DNA of 64,000 nucleotides from Sphaerisporangium siamense (GTDB lineage: Bacteria > Actinomycetota > Actinomycetes > Streptosporangiales > Streptosporangiaceae), in contig NZ_JACHND010000001.1 in assembly GCF_014205275.1 (NCBI RefSeq), positions 1,116,001 to 1,180,000 of the forward strand. Direction: 5' to 3'. The notes under the pieces were generated by a model. It made no database searches. It had not been told where the DNA came from and saw nothing but the letters and a program-made list of their open reading frames with translations. How positions within the stretch are numbered: the first letter of the stretch is position 1; every line of letters begins with the position of its first letter. The position numbers and the translations under genes are program-made. Shown piece after piece: positions 52,183 through 61,787 of the stretch.

Positions 52183-53727
52183 TCAGGCGGGCACGGCGAG
52201 GCCGCTGATGTCGGCCGCGGCGACGAACCTGTCGGGACGCAGCGCCACGGCGCGGGCGCCGTACCTGCGCAGCCAGGGCAGGAGGACCTCGTCCAGGTCG
52301 ATCAGCTCGCCGGGGCCCTGGGTGTACGCCGTCTTCGGCCGCACCGCGACGTAGCGGGCGCCGAGCGCGTCCCAGTCCGCCTTCTCCTCCGCCGTCAGCA
52401 GCGTCGCGGGGTCGACGTCGTCGCCGAGCAGCACGAAGCCGTCGCCGAGGAGGTCGTCCAGGCGCGCCATCCTGCCGATCGCGTCCCCGGCGATCGGCTG
52501 CGGGATCATCCGGCCGACGATGCTGGCGTCGCCGAGCGGACCCCTGATCCACCCGCCCGCGAGCACCGGCGGGGCGGTGAGCGGCGGCTCGAAGGGGGTC
52601 ACGGTGTCCTCGGGCACCGCGTTCATCGCGGCCTGCTCCTCCTCGGACAGTTCCTGCTTGATGACCCGCCCGAGCTGGGTGGCGAGCGCGGTGTAGAAGG
52701 CGGCGTTCGGACGCCGCTCGGCCTCGTAGGTGTCCAGCCAGCTCTCGGGCAGCTCGCCCTTGATCACGCGGGCGAGTTTCCAGCCCAGGTCGTGGGCGTC
52801 GCGCATCCCGGTCTGCATCCCGGCGCCCGCCCACGGCGGCATCAGATGGGCCGCGTCGCCGGCGAGGAACACCCGGCCCCGGCGCCAGGTGTCGGCCATC
52901 CGGGTGTGGTGCTTGTAGAAGGCGTGCTGGTGGATCTCGACGTCCTTCTCGGTGACGCCGAGCGCCTTGAGCAGCGGCCACACCTCGGCGCTGGTCGGGT
53001 AGTCCGCCGGGGACTCGTCGGGTTTGAGGGGAATCTCCCACCGGTGGTTGCCCGCGGAGAGCGCGATGTCGACGACCGGGCGCTCCTTGTCGGACCAGAA
53101 GGTCAGGAAGTCGCGGTCGGGCCACCACCGCTTGACGCGGCAGTCGATGACCACCCAGGTGACGTCGCCCGTGTCGCCCAGCAGCCGGCAGCCCACCTGG
53201 CCGCGGACGGTGCTGCTGCCGCCGTCGGCGCCGATCGCGTACCGGGCGCGGACGGTGCGGCGCTCGCCGGTCGCGGTATGCGTCCAGGCGACGGTGACGC
53301 CGTCGGCGTCCTGGTCGACGCCCGTGACCTCGGCGCCGTAGTGGACGGCGACGCGGTCGCCGTGGTCCCGCGCGGCGGCGCGCAGCTCGACCTCCATCGT
53401 CGGCTGGTAGATGTTGTAGAAGCGCGGCCTGCGGCCCAGCGTCGAGGGCGGGTGCTCGACCCGCATGATCTCCGTGCCGTCGTAGGTGACCCAGCGCAGG
53501 GCCCGCTGGGGGTCGATCTTCTTCTCGATCCGCTCGTCCACGCCGAGGTCCTGGAAGATCCGCATCGTCCAGTCGTTGACGGTCACGGCCCGGGCCCGGG
53601 GGTAGATGTCCTCGTCGCGCTCAAGGGCGACGGCGGACACGCCGTACTTGGCGAGGGTGAGCGCGGCGATCACTCCGGTCGGGCCGTACCCGACGATCGC
53701 GACGTCCGCGTCGTGGCTCTCGGTCAT
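52183..53727 (-). CDS. FAD-dependent aromatic hydroxylase (MhpA-like)
   Basis: 514 aa. Class A flavoprotein monooxygenase: GxGxxG as VGYGPTGVIAAL, second FAD motif RVFLAGDAAHLMPPWAGAG, and DG-type fingerprint GADGGSSTVR. Closest feeling is 3-(3-hydroxyphenyl)propionate hydroxylase, giving a catechol for the dioxygenase. ATG 53727 follows GGAG. Controlled, most likely, by the divergent TetR through a palindrome at 53776-53789. Confidence 0.9.
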   Translation of the reverse strand: MTESHDADVAIVGYGPTGVIAALTLAKYGVSAVALERDEDIYPRARAVTVNDWTMRIFQDLGVDERIEKKIDPQRALRWVTYDGTEIMRVEHPPSTLGRRPRFYNIYQPTMEVELRAAARDHGDRVAVHYGAEVTGVDQDADGVTVAWTHTATGERRTVRARYAIGADGGSSTVRGQVGCRLLGDTGDVTWVVIDCRVKRWWPDRDFLTFWSDKERPVVDIALSAGNHRWEIPLKPDESPADYPTSAEVWPLLKALGVTEKDVEIHQHAFYKHHTRMADTWRRGRVFLAGDAAHLMPPWAGAGMQTGMRDAHDLGWKLARVIKGELPESWLDTYEAERRPNAAFYTALATQLGRVIKQELSEEEQAAMNAVPEDTVTPFEPPLTAPPVLAGGWIRGPLGDASIVGRMIPQPIAGDAIGRMARLDDLLGDGFVLLGDDVDPATLLTAEEKADWDALGARYVAVRPKTAYTQGPGELIDLDEVLLPWLRRYGARAVALRPDRFVAAADISGLAVPA

Positions 53728-53775
53728 AGCGGTGACTCCGTGGTCTCGGCCGCAGGTGACCCACGGCACTTTTGG

Positions 53776-53789
53776 ACCGAACGTTCGGT
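53776..53789. promoter_or_regulatory. TetR-type palindromic operator
   Basis: ACCGAACGTTCGGT is a perfect 14-bp palindrome, with partial symmetry to 20 bp. It lies between the hydroxylase (leftward) and the TetR gene (rightward), in the place expected for the hydroxylase promoter. Confidence 0.8.
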
Positions 53790-53911
53790 ACAAGTGTGAG
53801 GAGCTAACAACGTGCCGCGGCGACATGTCAAGAGGTCATCCGCCCCACCCGCGGCGGTACGGCCCGGCCGGGGAGACGGGCCACCCCCGCCGGGTCCCTA
53901 GACTTCGGCGC

Positions 53912-54562
53912 GTGGAGAAGCCCGCGCAGGAGGCGCACACCGGGAACCGCCGCGGCCGCCGGTCACGGCAGGAGATCCTCGACGCGGCGGCGCGGGTGAT
54001 GTCCGTCCGCGGCTACGCCGGCACGTCGATCTCGACGCTCGTCAAGGAGACGGGCCTGCCGAAGAGCGCCTTCTACCACCACTTCGAGTCCAAGGCGGGG
54101 CTGCTCTCGGCCGTCATGGCGCAGGGGGCGCGGGGCTTCTTCGACGCCATGCGCGAGGCCCACAGGAACCCGCCGGAGCAGGGCGCCCCGCGCGAGCGTC
54201 TCGGCTGGTACCTGCGCAAGACGGGCGAGGTCTTCGTGCACCGCGAGGAGTTCCTGCGCCTGCTGCTCGTGCTGGTGATGAGTCACGAGGCGGCCGAGGC
54301 CCCGGAGGCGCAGCGGACCGTGAGCGCCGTCCGGGACGAGGGACGCGACTACATGCGGCACATGATCCGCTCGTCGTTCATGAGCGAGGGCGAGGACGCC
54401 GCGAACGCGGTCGCCGACGCCCTCGGGCACTTCGGCATGGCCGGGTTCGACGGCGCGTTCGTCTCGCTCCAGTCGGAGGACGGCAAGCCGATCGCGGAGT
54501 TCATGGACCAGCTCGCCGACGCCATGGTGGCGCTCGGCGCGGCGCTGCTCGCCAGGCGCTGA
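53912..54562 (+). CDS. TetR-family transcriptional regulator
   Basis: 216 aa from GTG 53912. N-terminal HTH: SRQEILDAAARVM, TSISTLVKETGLPKSAFYHHF (anchor LPKSAFYHHFESK). The ligand domain is helical and includes MSHEAAEAPEAQ. There is no Shine-Dalgarno; TAGACT ends seven bases before GTG, so the transcript is probably leaderless. It likely represses the divergent hydroxylase unit and responds to an aromatic acid or CoA-like ligand. Confidence 0.88.
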   Translation: MEKPAQEAHTGNRRGRRSRQEILDAAARVMSVRGYAGTSISTLVKETGLPKSAFYHHFESKAGLLSAVMAQGARGFFDAMREAHRNPPEQGAPRERLGWYLRKTGEVFVHREEFLRLLLVLVMSHEAAEAPEAQRTVSAVRDEGRDYMRHMIRSSFMSEGEDAANAVADALGHFGMAGFDGAFVSLQSEDGKPIAEFMDQLADAMVALGAALLARR

Positions 54563-54586
54563 GACGGGTCCCATGCCTCGACACTG

Positions 54587-55612
54587 TCACGCGGGCCGCT
54601 TCTCGCGCGCGGCGACGAGCGTGAGCGCGATGTCGACGATCATGTCCTCCTGTCCGCCCACGAGACGCCGGCGGCCGCACTCCATGAGGATGTCCCGGAC
54701 GTCCAGCTCGTACCGCGCGGCGGCCGCCTCCGCGTGGCGCAGGAAGGACGAGTACACGCCGGCGTACCCCAGCGTGAGAGTCTCCCGGTCCACGCGCACC
54801 GGACGGTCCTGCAGCGGGCGGACGATGTCGTCGGCGGCGTCCTGGAGCCGGAACAGGTCGCAGCGGTGCTCGAAGTCCGAGAGGTCCGCGACCGCGATGA
54901 ACGCCTCCAGCGGGCAGTTGCCCGCGCCCGCGCCGTGCCCGGCCAGCGACGCGTCCACCCGGCGGACGCCGTTCTCGACCGCCACGACCGAGTTCGCGAC
55001 CGACAGCGAGAGGTTCTCGTGGGCGTGGATGCCGATCTCGGTCCCGGCGTCCAGCACGTCGCGGTAGGCGCGCACCCGCGCGGCCACGTCGTTCATCGTG
55101 AGCCGGCCGCCGGAGTCGGTGACGTAGACGCAGTGCGCGCCGTAGGACTCCATCAGCCGCGCCTGCCGGGCCAGCTCCTCCGGCGGGGCCATGTGGGACA
55201 GCATCAGGAAGCCGGACACGTCCATGCCGAGCTCGCGCGCCGCGGCGATGTGCTGGGCGGAGATGTCGGCCTCGGTGCAGTGCGTGGCGACCCGGACGGA
55301 GCGGACGCCGAGGTCGTAGGCGTGCCGCAGCTCGCGGACGGTGCCGACGCCGGGCAGCAGCAGCGTGGTGAGGCGGGCGTTCTCCAGCACCGAGGCCGCG
55401 GCCTCGATCCACTCCCAGTCGGTGTGCGAGCCGGGGCCGTAGTTGACCGACCCTCCGGCGAGGCCGTCGCCGTGCGCGACCTCGATCGCGTCGACGCCCG
55501 CCTGGTCGAGCGCGGTGACGATGCGCTTGACGTCCTCCAGGCCGACCCGATGGCGTACGGCGTGCATGCCGTCGCGCAGGGTGACGTCCTGGACGAAGAT
55601 CGGGATGCCCAT
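54587..55612 (-). CDS. 4-hydroxy-2-oxovalerate aldolase
   Basis: 341 aa, DmpG/MhpE/HsaF family. [11 protein letters not shown] near the N-terminus holds the metal Asp and catalytic Arg, HAHENLS the metal His pair, [16 protein letters not shown] the C-terminal active-site loop. Splits 4-hydroxy-2-oxovalerate to pyruvate and acetaldehyde, which is channelled to the partner dehydrogenase. Start overlaps the acetaldehyde dehydrogenase stop (TGATG). Confidence 0.95.
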   Translation of the reverse strand: MGIPIFVQDVTLRDGMHAVRHRVGLEDVKRIVTALDQAGVDAIEVAHGDGLAGGSVNYGPGSHTDWEWIEAAASVLENARLTTLLLPGVGTVRELRHAYDLGVRSVRVATHCTEADISAQHIAAARELGMDVSGFLMLSHMAPPEELARQARLMESYGAHCVYVTDSGGRLTMNDVAARVRAYRDVLDAGTEIGIHAHENLSLSVANSVVAVENGVRRVDASLAGHGAGAGNCPLEAFIAVADLSDFEHRCDLFRLQDAADDIVRPLQDRPVRVDRETLTLGYAGVYSSFLRHAEAAAARYELDVRDILMECGRRRLVGGQEDMIVDIALTLVAAREKRPA

Positions 55613-56556
55613 CAGAGGCCCGCCTTCCCTGCCGCGATGCGCTCCGCGACCCGCAGGCCGGCGGAGGTCATGATGTCGAGGTTGCCGGCGTAGGCCGGGA
55701 GGTAGTGCGCGGCGCCCTCGACCTCCAGGAAGACCGACACCTGGTGGGTGGGCGGCGAACCTCCGCCGGCGAGCAGCGTCCCGACCGGCTGACCGGCGGG
55801 GATCTCGGTGATCTGGACCTGCTGCTTGAGCCGGTAGCCGGGGACGTAGGCGGCGACGTCGGCGACCATCTTCTCTACCGACCGCGTGATCTCCTCCCGC
55901 ACGTCCGGGTCCGGCGCCGTGACGAGGCAGAACACCGTGTCCCGCATGATCAGCGGCGGTTCGGCGGGGTTGAGCACGATGATCGCCTTGCCGCGGCGCG
56001 CCCCGCCGACCCGCTCGATGGCGGCCGCGGTGGTCTCGGTGAACTCGTCGATGTTGGCGCGGGTGCCGGGGCCGGCCGACTTCGAGGCGATCGACGCGAC
56101 GATCTCGGCGTACTCGACCGTCGCCACGCGGCCGACCGCGGCGACGATCGGGATGGTGGCCTGGCCGCCGCAGGTGACCATGTTGACGTCCGGGGCGTCG
56201 AGGTGCGCGTCCAGGTTGACGGCGGGGACGACGTAGGGCCCGATCGCCGCCGGGGTCAGGTCGATCAACCGCCTGCCGAGCGGGATCAGCTTCGCGGCGT
56301 TCGCCTCGTGCGCCTTGGCCGAGGTCGCGTCGAAGACGATGCCGATCTCGCCGAAGCCCGGCAGCGCGATCAGTCCGTCGACGCCCTCGTGCGTGGTCGG
56401 CACGCCGAGACGGGCGGCGCGGGCCAGGCCGTCCGACGCGGGATCGATCCCGACCATGGCCCCCATCTCCAGGTGCCGCGCGCCGCGCAGCACCTTGATC
56501 ATCAGGTCGGTGCCGATGTTGCCGGATCCGATGATCGCGACCTTGGTCCTGCTCAT
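55612..56556 (-). CDS. Acetylating acetaldehyde dehydrogenase
   Basis: 314 aa, DmpF/MhpF/HsaG family. NAD-binding [12 protein letters not shown], catalytic Cys in [10 protein letters not shown], and [15 protein letters not shown]. Converts acetaldehyde, NAD and CoA to acetyl-CoA in a complex with the aldolase. It overlaps the hydratase gene by four bases (ATGA). Confidence 0.95.
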   Translation of the reverse strand: MSRTKVAIIGSGNIGTDLMIKVLRGARHLEMGAMVGIDPASDGLARAARLGVPTTHEGVDGLIALPGFGEIGIVFDATSAKAHEANAAKLIPLGRRLIDLTPAAIGPYVVPAVNLDAHLDAPDVNMVTCGGQATIPIVAAVGRVATVEYAEIVASIASKSAGPGTRANIDEFTETTAAAIERVGGARRGKAIIVLNPAEPPLIMRDTVFCLVTAPDPDVREEITRSVEKMVADVAAYVPGYRLKQQVQITEIPAGQPVGTLLAGGGSPPTHQVSVFLEVEGAAHYLPAYAGNLDIMTSAGLRVAERIAAGKAGL

Positions 56557-57386
56557 GACGCCGTCCCTCCGGTGAAGCGTGCCGTCACGGCGCCGAGCCC
56601 GGACAGCGTGGCGGTCACGGTGTCGCCCGCCGCCACCGGCCGCATCGGACCGAGCGCCCCGGACAGGACGACCTGCCCGGCGCGCAGCGGAAGGCCGAGG
56701 TCACGGGCCGTGCGGGCCAGCCACACCACGGCTTCGATCGGGTCGCCGAGGCAGGCGGCGCCGGTCCCCGTGGAGACCTCCTCGCCGCCGACGCGCATCG
56801 ACATCACCACGTCCACCGGCTCGAACTCGTCGAGGGTGCGGCGTTCCCGCCCGAGCACGTAGGCGCCTGAGGACGCGTTGTCGGCGACCGTGTCGCCGAA
56901 GGAGATGTCCCATCCGGCGATCCGGCTGCCGCAGACCTCCAGCGCGGCGACGCCGTACCCGACCGCGTCGCGCACCTGCGCGGCGTCGAGCGGGCCGTCG
57001 GCCAGATCGGCACGGAGCACGAACGCGATCTCCGCCTCGACCCGCGGCTGGAGCACCCGCGCGACCGGGATCGCGTCGCCGTCGGCGTACGCCATGTCGT
57101 CGAAGAGGACGCCGAGGTCGGGCCGGTCGACGCCGAGCTGCCGCTGGACGGCCTCCGAGGTCAGGCCGATCTTGCGGCCGACGATCCCGGCGCCCGCGGC
57201 GAGGCGGCGCCCGGTGAGCTCGGCCTGCACCGCGTACGCGGCGGCCAGGTCGTCCGGGCCGATCAGGTCCCGCACGGGCGCGCACGGCACGCCGGACGCG
57301 GACGCCCCGGCGAGCCGCTCGGCCGCGGCGGCGATGGCGGACTGGCTCGCGGTGGCGAGCCCGGTGCTTTCTGTCACCCTCCCCAC
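56553..57386 (-). CDS. 2-keto-4-pentenoate hydratase
   Basis: 277 aa, MhpD/DmpE/HsaE family, a fumarylacetoacetase-fold hydratase. [30 protein letters not shown] with metal Glu residues, and [13 protein letters not shown] are present. Adds water to 2-hydroxypenta-2,4-dienoate. Start uncertain: GTG 57386 or GTG 57377 (MTESTG); GGGGAGG directly touches the second. Divergent from an IclR gene 61 bp away. Confidence 0.92.
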   Translation of the reverse strand: MGRVTESTGLATASQSAIAAAAERLAGASASGVPCAPVRDLIGPDDLAAAYAVQAELTGRRLAAGAGIVGRKIGLTSEAVQRQLGVDRPDLGVLFDDMAYADGDAIPVARVLQPRVEAEIAFVLRADLADGPLDAAQVRDAVGYGVAALEVCGSRIAGWDISFGDTVADNASSGAYVLGRERRTLDEFEPVDVVMSMRVGGEEVSTGTGAACLGDPIEAVVWLARTARDLGLPLRAGQVVLSGALGPMRPVAAGDTVTATLSGLGAVTARFTGGTAS

Positions 57387-57447
57387 TCTGTGGCCGGGGC
57401 CAGGCCCCCGACCAGCACTTCGTCTCGTTCAGCGATACGCTGCGAGG

Positions 57448-58209
57448 GTGACGGGACCGGCTGACCTCGACACCGTGCTGGGCAAGGCGGTGACGATCCT
57501 GCGCGCCTTCCGCGCCGAGGACCGTGTCGTCAGCCTCGCCGAGCTGGTGCGGCGCACCGGCCTCCACAAGGCGACCGTGCACCGGCTGTCCGGCGACCTG
57601 GTCACCAACCGCCTGCTCGAACGCGCCGGCGGCGGCTACCGGCTCAGTGGCGGCCTCTTCGAGCTCGGGATGCTCGCGTCGCTGGAGCGCAGCCTGCTGG
57701 AGGTGGCGATCCCGTTCCTCCAGGACCTGTACGAGCGCACCCACGAGACCGTCCACCTCGGGGTGCGTGAGGGCCACGACGTCGTCTACCTCGCCAAGAT
57801 CGGCGGCCACCAGCAGGCCAGGGCGCCGTCCCGCACCGGCGGGCGGATGCCGCTGCACTGCACCGCGATCGGCAAGGCACTGCTCGCGCACGCCGACGCA
57901 GGGCTGCGGCGCGCGGTGCTGTCCGGGCCGCTCGAACGCCGCACGCCGCACACCGTCGTCGCGCCGGGCATCCTGCGCCGCCAGCTCGGGCGCGTCACCG
58001 AGACCGGCGTCGCGTTCGAGACGGAGGAATCGACCGCCGGGCTCGCGTGCGTCGCCGCGCCCGTGCTGGGACGCGACGACGAGCCGCTCGCCGCGATCAG
58101 CGTGGCCGGCCCGGTCGGCCGGTTCCGGCCCGAGGTGCACGTGACGGCGGTGCGCGCGGCGGCGGCCGCCCTGGCCGCCACCCTCATCCGGCGGGACTTC
58201 CTCGTCTGA
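57448..58209 (+). CDS. IclR-family transcriptional regulator (meta-pathway side)
   Basis: 253 aa from GTG 57448. N-terminal winged helix (LGKAVTILRAF, VSLAELVRRTGLHKATVHRL), then the IclR ligand domain (HCTAIGKALLA, RVTETGVAFETEE). TACGCT lies six bases before GTG, consistent with a leaderless transcript. Divergent from the hydratase-dehydrogenase-aldolase genes, which it probably controls in response to an aromatic intermediate. Confidence 0.9.
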   Translation: MTGPADLDTVLGKAVTILRAFRAEDRVVSLAELVRRTGLHKATVHRLSGDLVTNRLLERAGGGYRLSGGLFELGMLASLERSLLEVAIPFLQDLYERTHETVHLGVREGHDVVYLAKIGGHQQARAPSRTGGRMPLHCTAIGKALLAHADAGLRRAVLSGPLERRTPHTVVAPGILRRQLGRVTETGVAFETEESTAGLACVAAPVLGRDDEPLAAISVAGPVGRFRPEVHVTAVRAAAAALAATLIRRDFLV

Positions 58210-58215
58210 CCCGCC

Positions 58216-59064
58216 CTAGCCGTCTGCCGGGTCCCCTCCGTCCACGCCACCCGAACCGTCCGCGCCGTCCGGGCCGACTGCGCCGTCCGGGTCCGCGCCG
58301 CGGAGGGTGCGGGCGATGGCGTCGACCGCGGTGGTGAGGGCGGCGATGAGGGCGGTGAGGTGATCCGGGGTGTAGCGGACGCTGGGCATCGAGATCGACA
58401 GGGCGGCCACGGTGGCGCCGGCGCGGTCCTTCACCGCGCGCCCCACCGCGACCACGCCCCGCTCGGTGCGCTCCAGGTTGAGCGCGACGCCGCTGCGGCG
58501 CACCGCCCGCAGCTCCAGGCGGAGCCTCGCCAGGTCGGGCGGCTCCTCGCCGAGATCGCGTCGCTCGTCGCCGGCGTACAGGGTTTCGAGTTCCTCGTCC
58601 GAGAGCGCCGCCAGCGTGATCAGGCCGCCGCTGGCCTGGTGGGCGGGGAAGACCATGCCCTCGCGGCCGTCGACCCGCAGGGCCCGCGCGCACTCGACCG
58701 AGGCGATGAACCGGACGGTCCTGCCGGTGCGGATGCTGAGGTTGACCGTCTCGTCGATCCGGTCGACCAGGGCGCGCATCGGCCCGAGGGCCGCCACCCG
58801 CAGCGCGCCGACGTCGGAGCGGGCCCGCTCGGCGAGCGCGAGGATGGGGCCCACCCGGTAGGTGCGGTCCTCGTCCCGCACCGCGAAGTCGCGGTAGACC
58901 AGGGCGGCCAGCAGGCGGTGCGCCGTGGAGCGCGCGACGCCGAGTCGCTCGGCCGCCGCCGACACCGTGATCGCCCCGTCGAGCTGGAGGATCTGCGCGA
59001 GCCTGAGGGCATGGTCGACGCTGCTCGGCGCGTACGCCGGTGGGGTCTTCATCGACTTCGCCAT
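58216..59064 (-). CDS. IclR-family transcriptional regulator (gentisate side)
   Basis: 282 aa from ATG 59064 (or 278 from 59052). HTH: ITVSAAAERLGVARSTAHRLLAAL region, anchor GVARSTAHRLLAAL. Ligand domain: FPAHQASGGLITLA, GVALNLERTERGVVAVG (anchor only). The last ~30 residues are a Gly/Asp-rich tail (GADGSGGVDGG). Divergent from the gentisate dioxygenase gene; the gap holds TTCTGC-TGT-GCAGAA (59086-59100), a good operator candidate. Confidence 0.9.
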   Translation of the reverse strand: MAKSMKTPPAYAPSSVDHALRLAQILQLDGAITVSAAAERLGVARSTAHRLLAALVYRDFAVRDEDRTYRVGPILALAERARSDVGALRVAALGPMRALVDRIDETVNLSIRTGRTVRFIASVECARALRVDGREGMVFPAHQASGGLITLAALSDEELETLYAGDERRDLGEEPPDLARLRLELRAVRRSGVALNLERTERGVVAVGRAVKDRAGATVAALSISMPSVRYTPDHLTALIAALTTAVDAIARTLRGADPDGAVGPDGADGSGGVDGGDPADG

Positions 59065-59085
59065 ACGACCGATCCTGACACGGAT

Positions 59086-59137
59086 TGTTCTGCTGTGCAG
59101 AATCCTCTGTTCCAGATTCGGCCCGGTCCCGGATAGT
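59086..59137. promoter_or_regulatory. Operator dyad and leaderless promoter of the gentisate operon
   Basis: TTCTGC-TGT-GCAGAA is a perfect dyad at about 59086-59100. GATAGT (59132-59137) ends seven bases before ATG 59145, so the first base of the ATG would be close to +1. GGGAG just before the ATG is too near to act as a normal ribosome-binding site. Confidence 0.6.
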
Positions 59138-59144
59138 CGGGAGC

Positions 59145-60299
59145 ATGTCCGATACGCATGCCGTCACGTCGCCGGTCAGCATCACCGCCGTGGACCGGCC
59201 CGACCAGCCTCCCGCCGGTCCCGCGCTTGACGATCTCTACCGCGGCTTTGAGAAGGCCCTGCTCGTCCCGTTGTGGACGGAGATCGGCGACCTGATGCCC
59301 GGGCATCCGCGCTCCAGCGCGCAGCCGCACCGCTGGGAGTGGAACCGGCTCCTCGAACTCGCCGGCCGCGCCGGGGACCTGGTGCCGGTCGGCCGCGGCG
59401 GCGAGCGCCGCGCGATCGCCCTCGCCAACCCGAGCCTGGGCGGCCGGCCCTACGCGACGCCGACCCTGTGGGCCGCGATCCAGTACCTGATGCCGGGCGA
59501 GGACGCGCCCGAGCACCGGCACACCCAGAACGCGTTCCGCTTCGTCGTCGAGGGCGAGGGCGTGTGGACGGTGGTCGAGCGCGACCCGGTGCCGATGCGC
59601 CGGGGCGACTTCCTCCCCCAGCCCGGCATGCACTGGCACGCCCACCACAACGCGGCGAGCACGCCGATGGCCTGGCTCGACGGGCTCGACATCCCGTTCC
59701 AGTACGGCGTCGAGGGGCAGTTCTTCGACTTCGGCCGGGACACCCTCTCCACGGAGGAGCACGCCACCCCCGACCGTTCCCGCTCGGAGCGGCTCTGGGG
59801 ACACCCCGGCCTGGCGCCGGTCTCCCAGCTCGGCCGCCCCAAGGGCACCCCGCTGCTGTGCTACCGCTGGACCGACACCGACGCCGCGCTGAACGACCAG
59901 CTCGCCCTGGAGCGGGAGGGTCACGGCGGCACCGTCGAACCCGGCCACGCCCTGGTCCGCTACACCGACCCGGCCACCGCCGGCGACGTGCTCCCGACGA
60001 TCCGGGCGCAGTTCCACCGGATCACGGCGGGCACCGAGACCGCGCCGCACCGGGAGACCGGCTCGTCGGTCTACCAGGTCTTCGACGGGTCCGGCCGGGT
60101 CACCGTAGGGGACCACTCCTGGACGGTGACCCGCGGCGACCTCTTCGTCGTCCCGTCCTGGCAGCCGCTGTCGATCCGCTCGGAGGCGTCGGCGTCCGAC
60201 TCCGACTCCGGCGCGCTCGACCTGTTCCAGTTCGGCGACGCCCCGATCTTCACCAAACTCAACCTGTTCCGCAGCCACACCGAGAAGGACGACCGATGA
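59145..60299 (+). CDS. Gentisate 1,2-dioxygenase
   Basis: 384 aa bicupin, non-haem Fe(II) enzyme. Cupin 1: EHRHTQNAFRFVVEGEG with two His and one more His in WHAHHN. The second, degenerate cupin contains HRETGSSVYQVFDGSG and FVVPSW. It opens gentisate between the carboxyl and the neighbouring hydroxyl to maleylpyruvate. Overlaps the hydrolase gene (ATGA). First gene of the four-gene operon. Confidence 0.93.
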   Translation: MSDTHAVTSPVSITAVDRPDQPPAGPALDDLYRGFEKALLVPLWTEIGDLMPGHPRSSAQPHRWEWNRLLELAGRAGDLVPVGRGGERRAIALANPSLGGRPYATPTLWAAIQYLMPGEDAPEHRHTQNAFRFVVEGEGVWTVVERDPVPMRRGDFLPQPGMHWHAHHNAASTPMAWLDGLDIPFQYGVEGQFFDFGRDTLSTEEHATPDRSRSERLWGHPGLAPVSQLGRPKGTPLLCYRWTDTDAALNDQLALEREGHGGTVEPGHALVRYTDPATAGDVLPTIRAQFHRITAGTETAPHRETGSSVYQVFDGSGRVTVGDHSWTVTRGDLFVVPSWQPLSIRSEASASDSDSGALDLFQFGDAPIFTKLNLFRSHTEKDDR

Positions 60300-61129
60300 A
60301 GCTGGCCACCATCCGCCTGGACGACCACCGCACCACGGCCGTACGCGTCGACGGCGACGAGCTCGTCGAGGTGGGCATGCCCGACGTCGGCGCGGTGCTG
60401 GCCGCTCCCGGCGGCCTCGACGCCGCGGCGTCGGCCGACGGCCCCCGGCGCCCGCTGGCCGGAGCCGACCTGGCCCCGGTGGTGCCGCGGCCGGGCAAGG
60501 TCGTCTGCACCGGCCTGAACTACCGCAACCACATCACGGAGATGGGCCGCGACCTGCCGGAGTACCCGACCCTATTCTGCAAGTTCGCCGACAGCCTCAT
60601 CGGCGCCGCCGACGACATCGTGCGCCCGGCGGAGACCGAGCAGTTCGACTGGGAGGCCGAGCTGGCCGTCGTCATCGGCCGCCAGGTGCGCCGGGCGGAC
60701 GAGGAGCAGGCGATCGCCGCGATCGCCGGGTTCACCGTGCTCAACGACATCACCTGCCGCGACTGGCAGTTCCGCACCCGGGAATGGCTGCAGGGCAAGG
60801 TCTGGGACTCCACGACCCCGATCGGCCCCTACCTCGTCACCGCGGACGAGACCGGTCCCCGGCCGGCGCTCGGCATCCGCTGCGAGGTCGACGGCCGGGT
60901 GGTGCAGTCCGACAACACCGGCGACCTGCTCTTCGACCCGGTCCACCTGGTCCGCTACGTCTCGACGATGGTGCGGCTCAACCCGGGCGACGTGATCGCG
61001 ACCGGCACGCCCGGCGGCGTCGGCCACGCGCGCAAGCCACAGGTCTTCCTCAACGGCGGCGAGCTGGTCGTGACCGAGATCGAGGCGCTGGGCAGGCTGG
61101 CGAACCGCGTCGTCCCCGAGGGCGCGTGA
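60296..61129 (+). CDS. Fumarylacetoacetate hydrolase family protein (fumarylpyruvate hydrolase)
   Basis: 277 aa. GLNYRNHITEMG, then the metal-binding FDWEAELAVVIG with Glu/Glu/Asp ligands, and GTPGGVGHARKP. Hydrolyses fumarylpyruvate to fumarate and pyruvate. Between dioxygenase and isomerase genes with overlapping codons. Confidence 0.92.
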   Translation: MKLATIRLDDHRTTAVRVDGDELVEVGMPDVGAVLAAPGGLDAAASADGPRRPLAGADLAPVVPRPGKVVCTGLNYRNHITEMGRDLPEYPTLFCKFADSLIGAADDIVRPAETEQFDWEAELAVVIGRQVRRADEEQAIAAIAGFTVLNDITCRDWQFRTREWLQGKVWDSTTPIGPYLVTADETGPRPALGIRCEVDGRVVQSDNTGDLLFDPVHLVRYVSTMVRLNPGDVIATGTPGGVGHARKPQVFLNGGELVVTEIEALGRLANRVVPEGA

Positions 61130-61770
61130 TGGCGCGCGACCTGGCCACCACGCTCGCCTGGGTCGACACGGGGACCCGGCTGTGCGCGTCGGCGATCGCC
61201 GGACTCTCCGAGCGGGAGTACGGCGCCCCGTCCGCGCTGCCCGGCTGGACGCGCAAGCACGTCGTGGCGCACCTGGCGGCGAACGCCGAGGCGATCGGCA
61301 ACCTGGTCCACTGGGCGGGCACCGGCGAGGAGACGCCGATGTACGCCTCGCCGGAGGAGCGCGCCGCGGGCATCGAGAGGGGCTCCCTGCTCGGCGCCGG
61401 CGAGCTGACCCGGTGGTTCACCGAGTCGGCCGCGAGCCTGGCCGCCGCGATGGCGGCACTGCCGGAGGATGCGTGGCGGGCCGAGGTGGTGACCGCGCAG
61501 GGGCGCACCGTGCCGGCGAGCGAGACCCCGTGGATGCGTTCCCGGGAGGTCATGGTGCACGCCGTGGACCTCGCGACCGGGCACACCTTCGCCGACCTGC
61601 CCGAGGACTTCCTGCGGGCGCTGCGTGAGGACGTCAGCGCCAAGCGGGGGAACGTGCCCGCCGTCGAGGGGACCCTGGCCGACGTGACCGCCTACCTGGC
61701 CGGACGGTCCTCGGCCGGCGTGACCTCTCCCGGCGGCGGCCCTCCCCCGGTCCTGCCGCCCTGGCTGTGA
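61129..61770 (+). CDS. Mycothiol-dependent maleylpyruvate isomerase
   Basis: 213 aa, DinB/MDMPI fold. Zinc residues are the His in HVVAHLAANAEA and the Glu/His in REVMVHAVDLATG. GWTRKHVVAHL is a family hallmark. Isomerises maleylpyruvate to fumarylpyruvate using mycothiol, a thiol restricted to actinobacteria, which supports the taxonomic placement. Start overlaps the previous stop (TGATG). Confidence 0.92.
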   Translation: MARDLATTLAWVDTGTRLCASAIAGLSEREYGAPSALPGWTRKHVVAHLAANAEAIGNLVHWAGTGEETPMYASPEERAAGIERGSLLGAGELTRWFTESAASLAAAMAALPEDAWRAEVVTAQGRTVPASETPWMRSREVMVHAVDLATGHTFADLPEDFLRALREDVSAKRGNVPAVEGTLADVTAYLAGRSSAGVTSPGGGPPPVLPPWL

Positions 61771-61787
61771 CGGGAAGGACCGACCCC

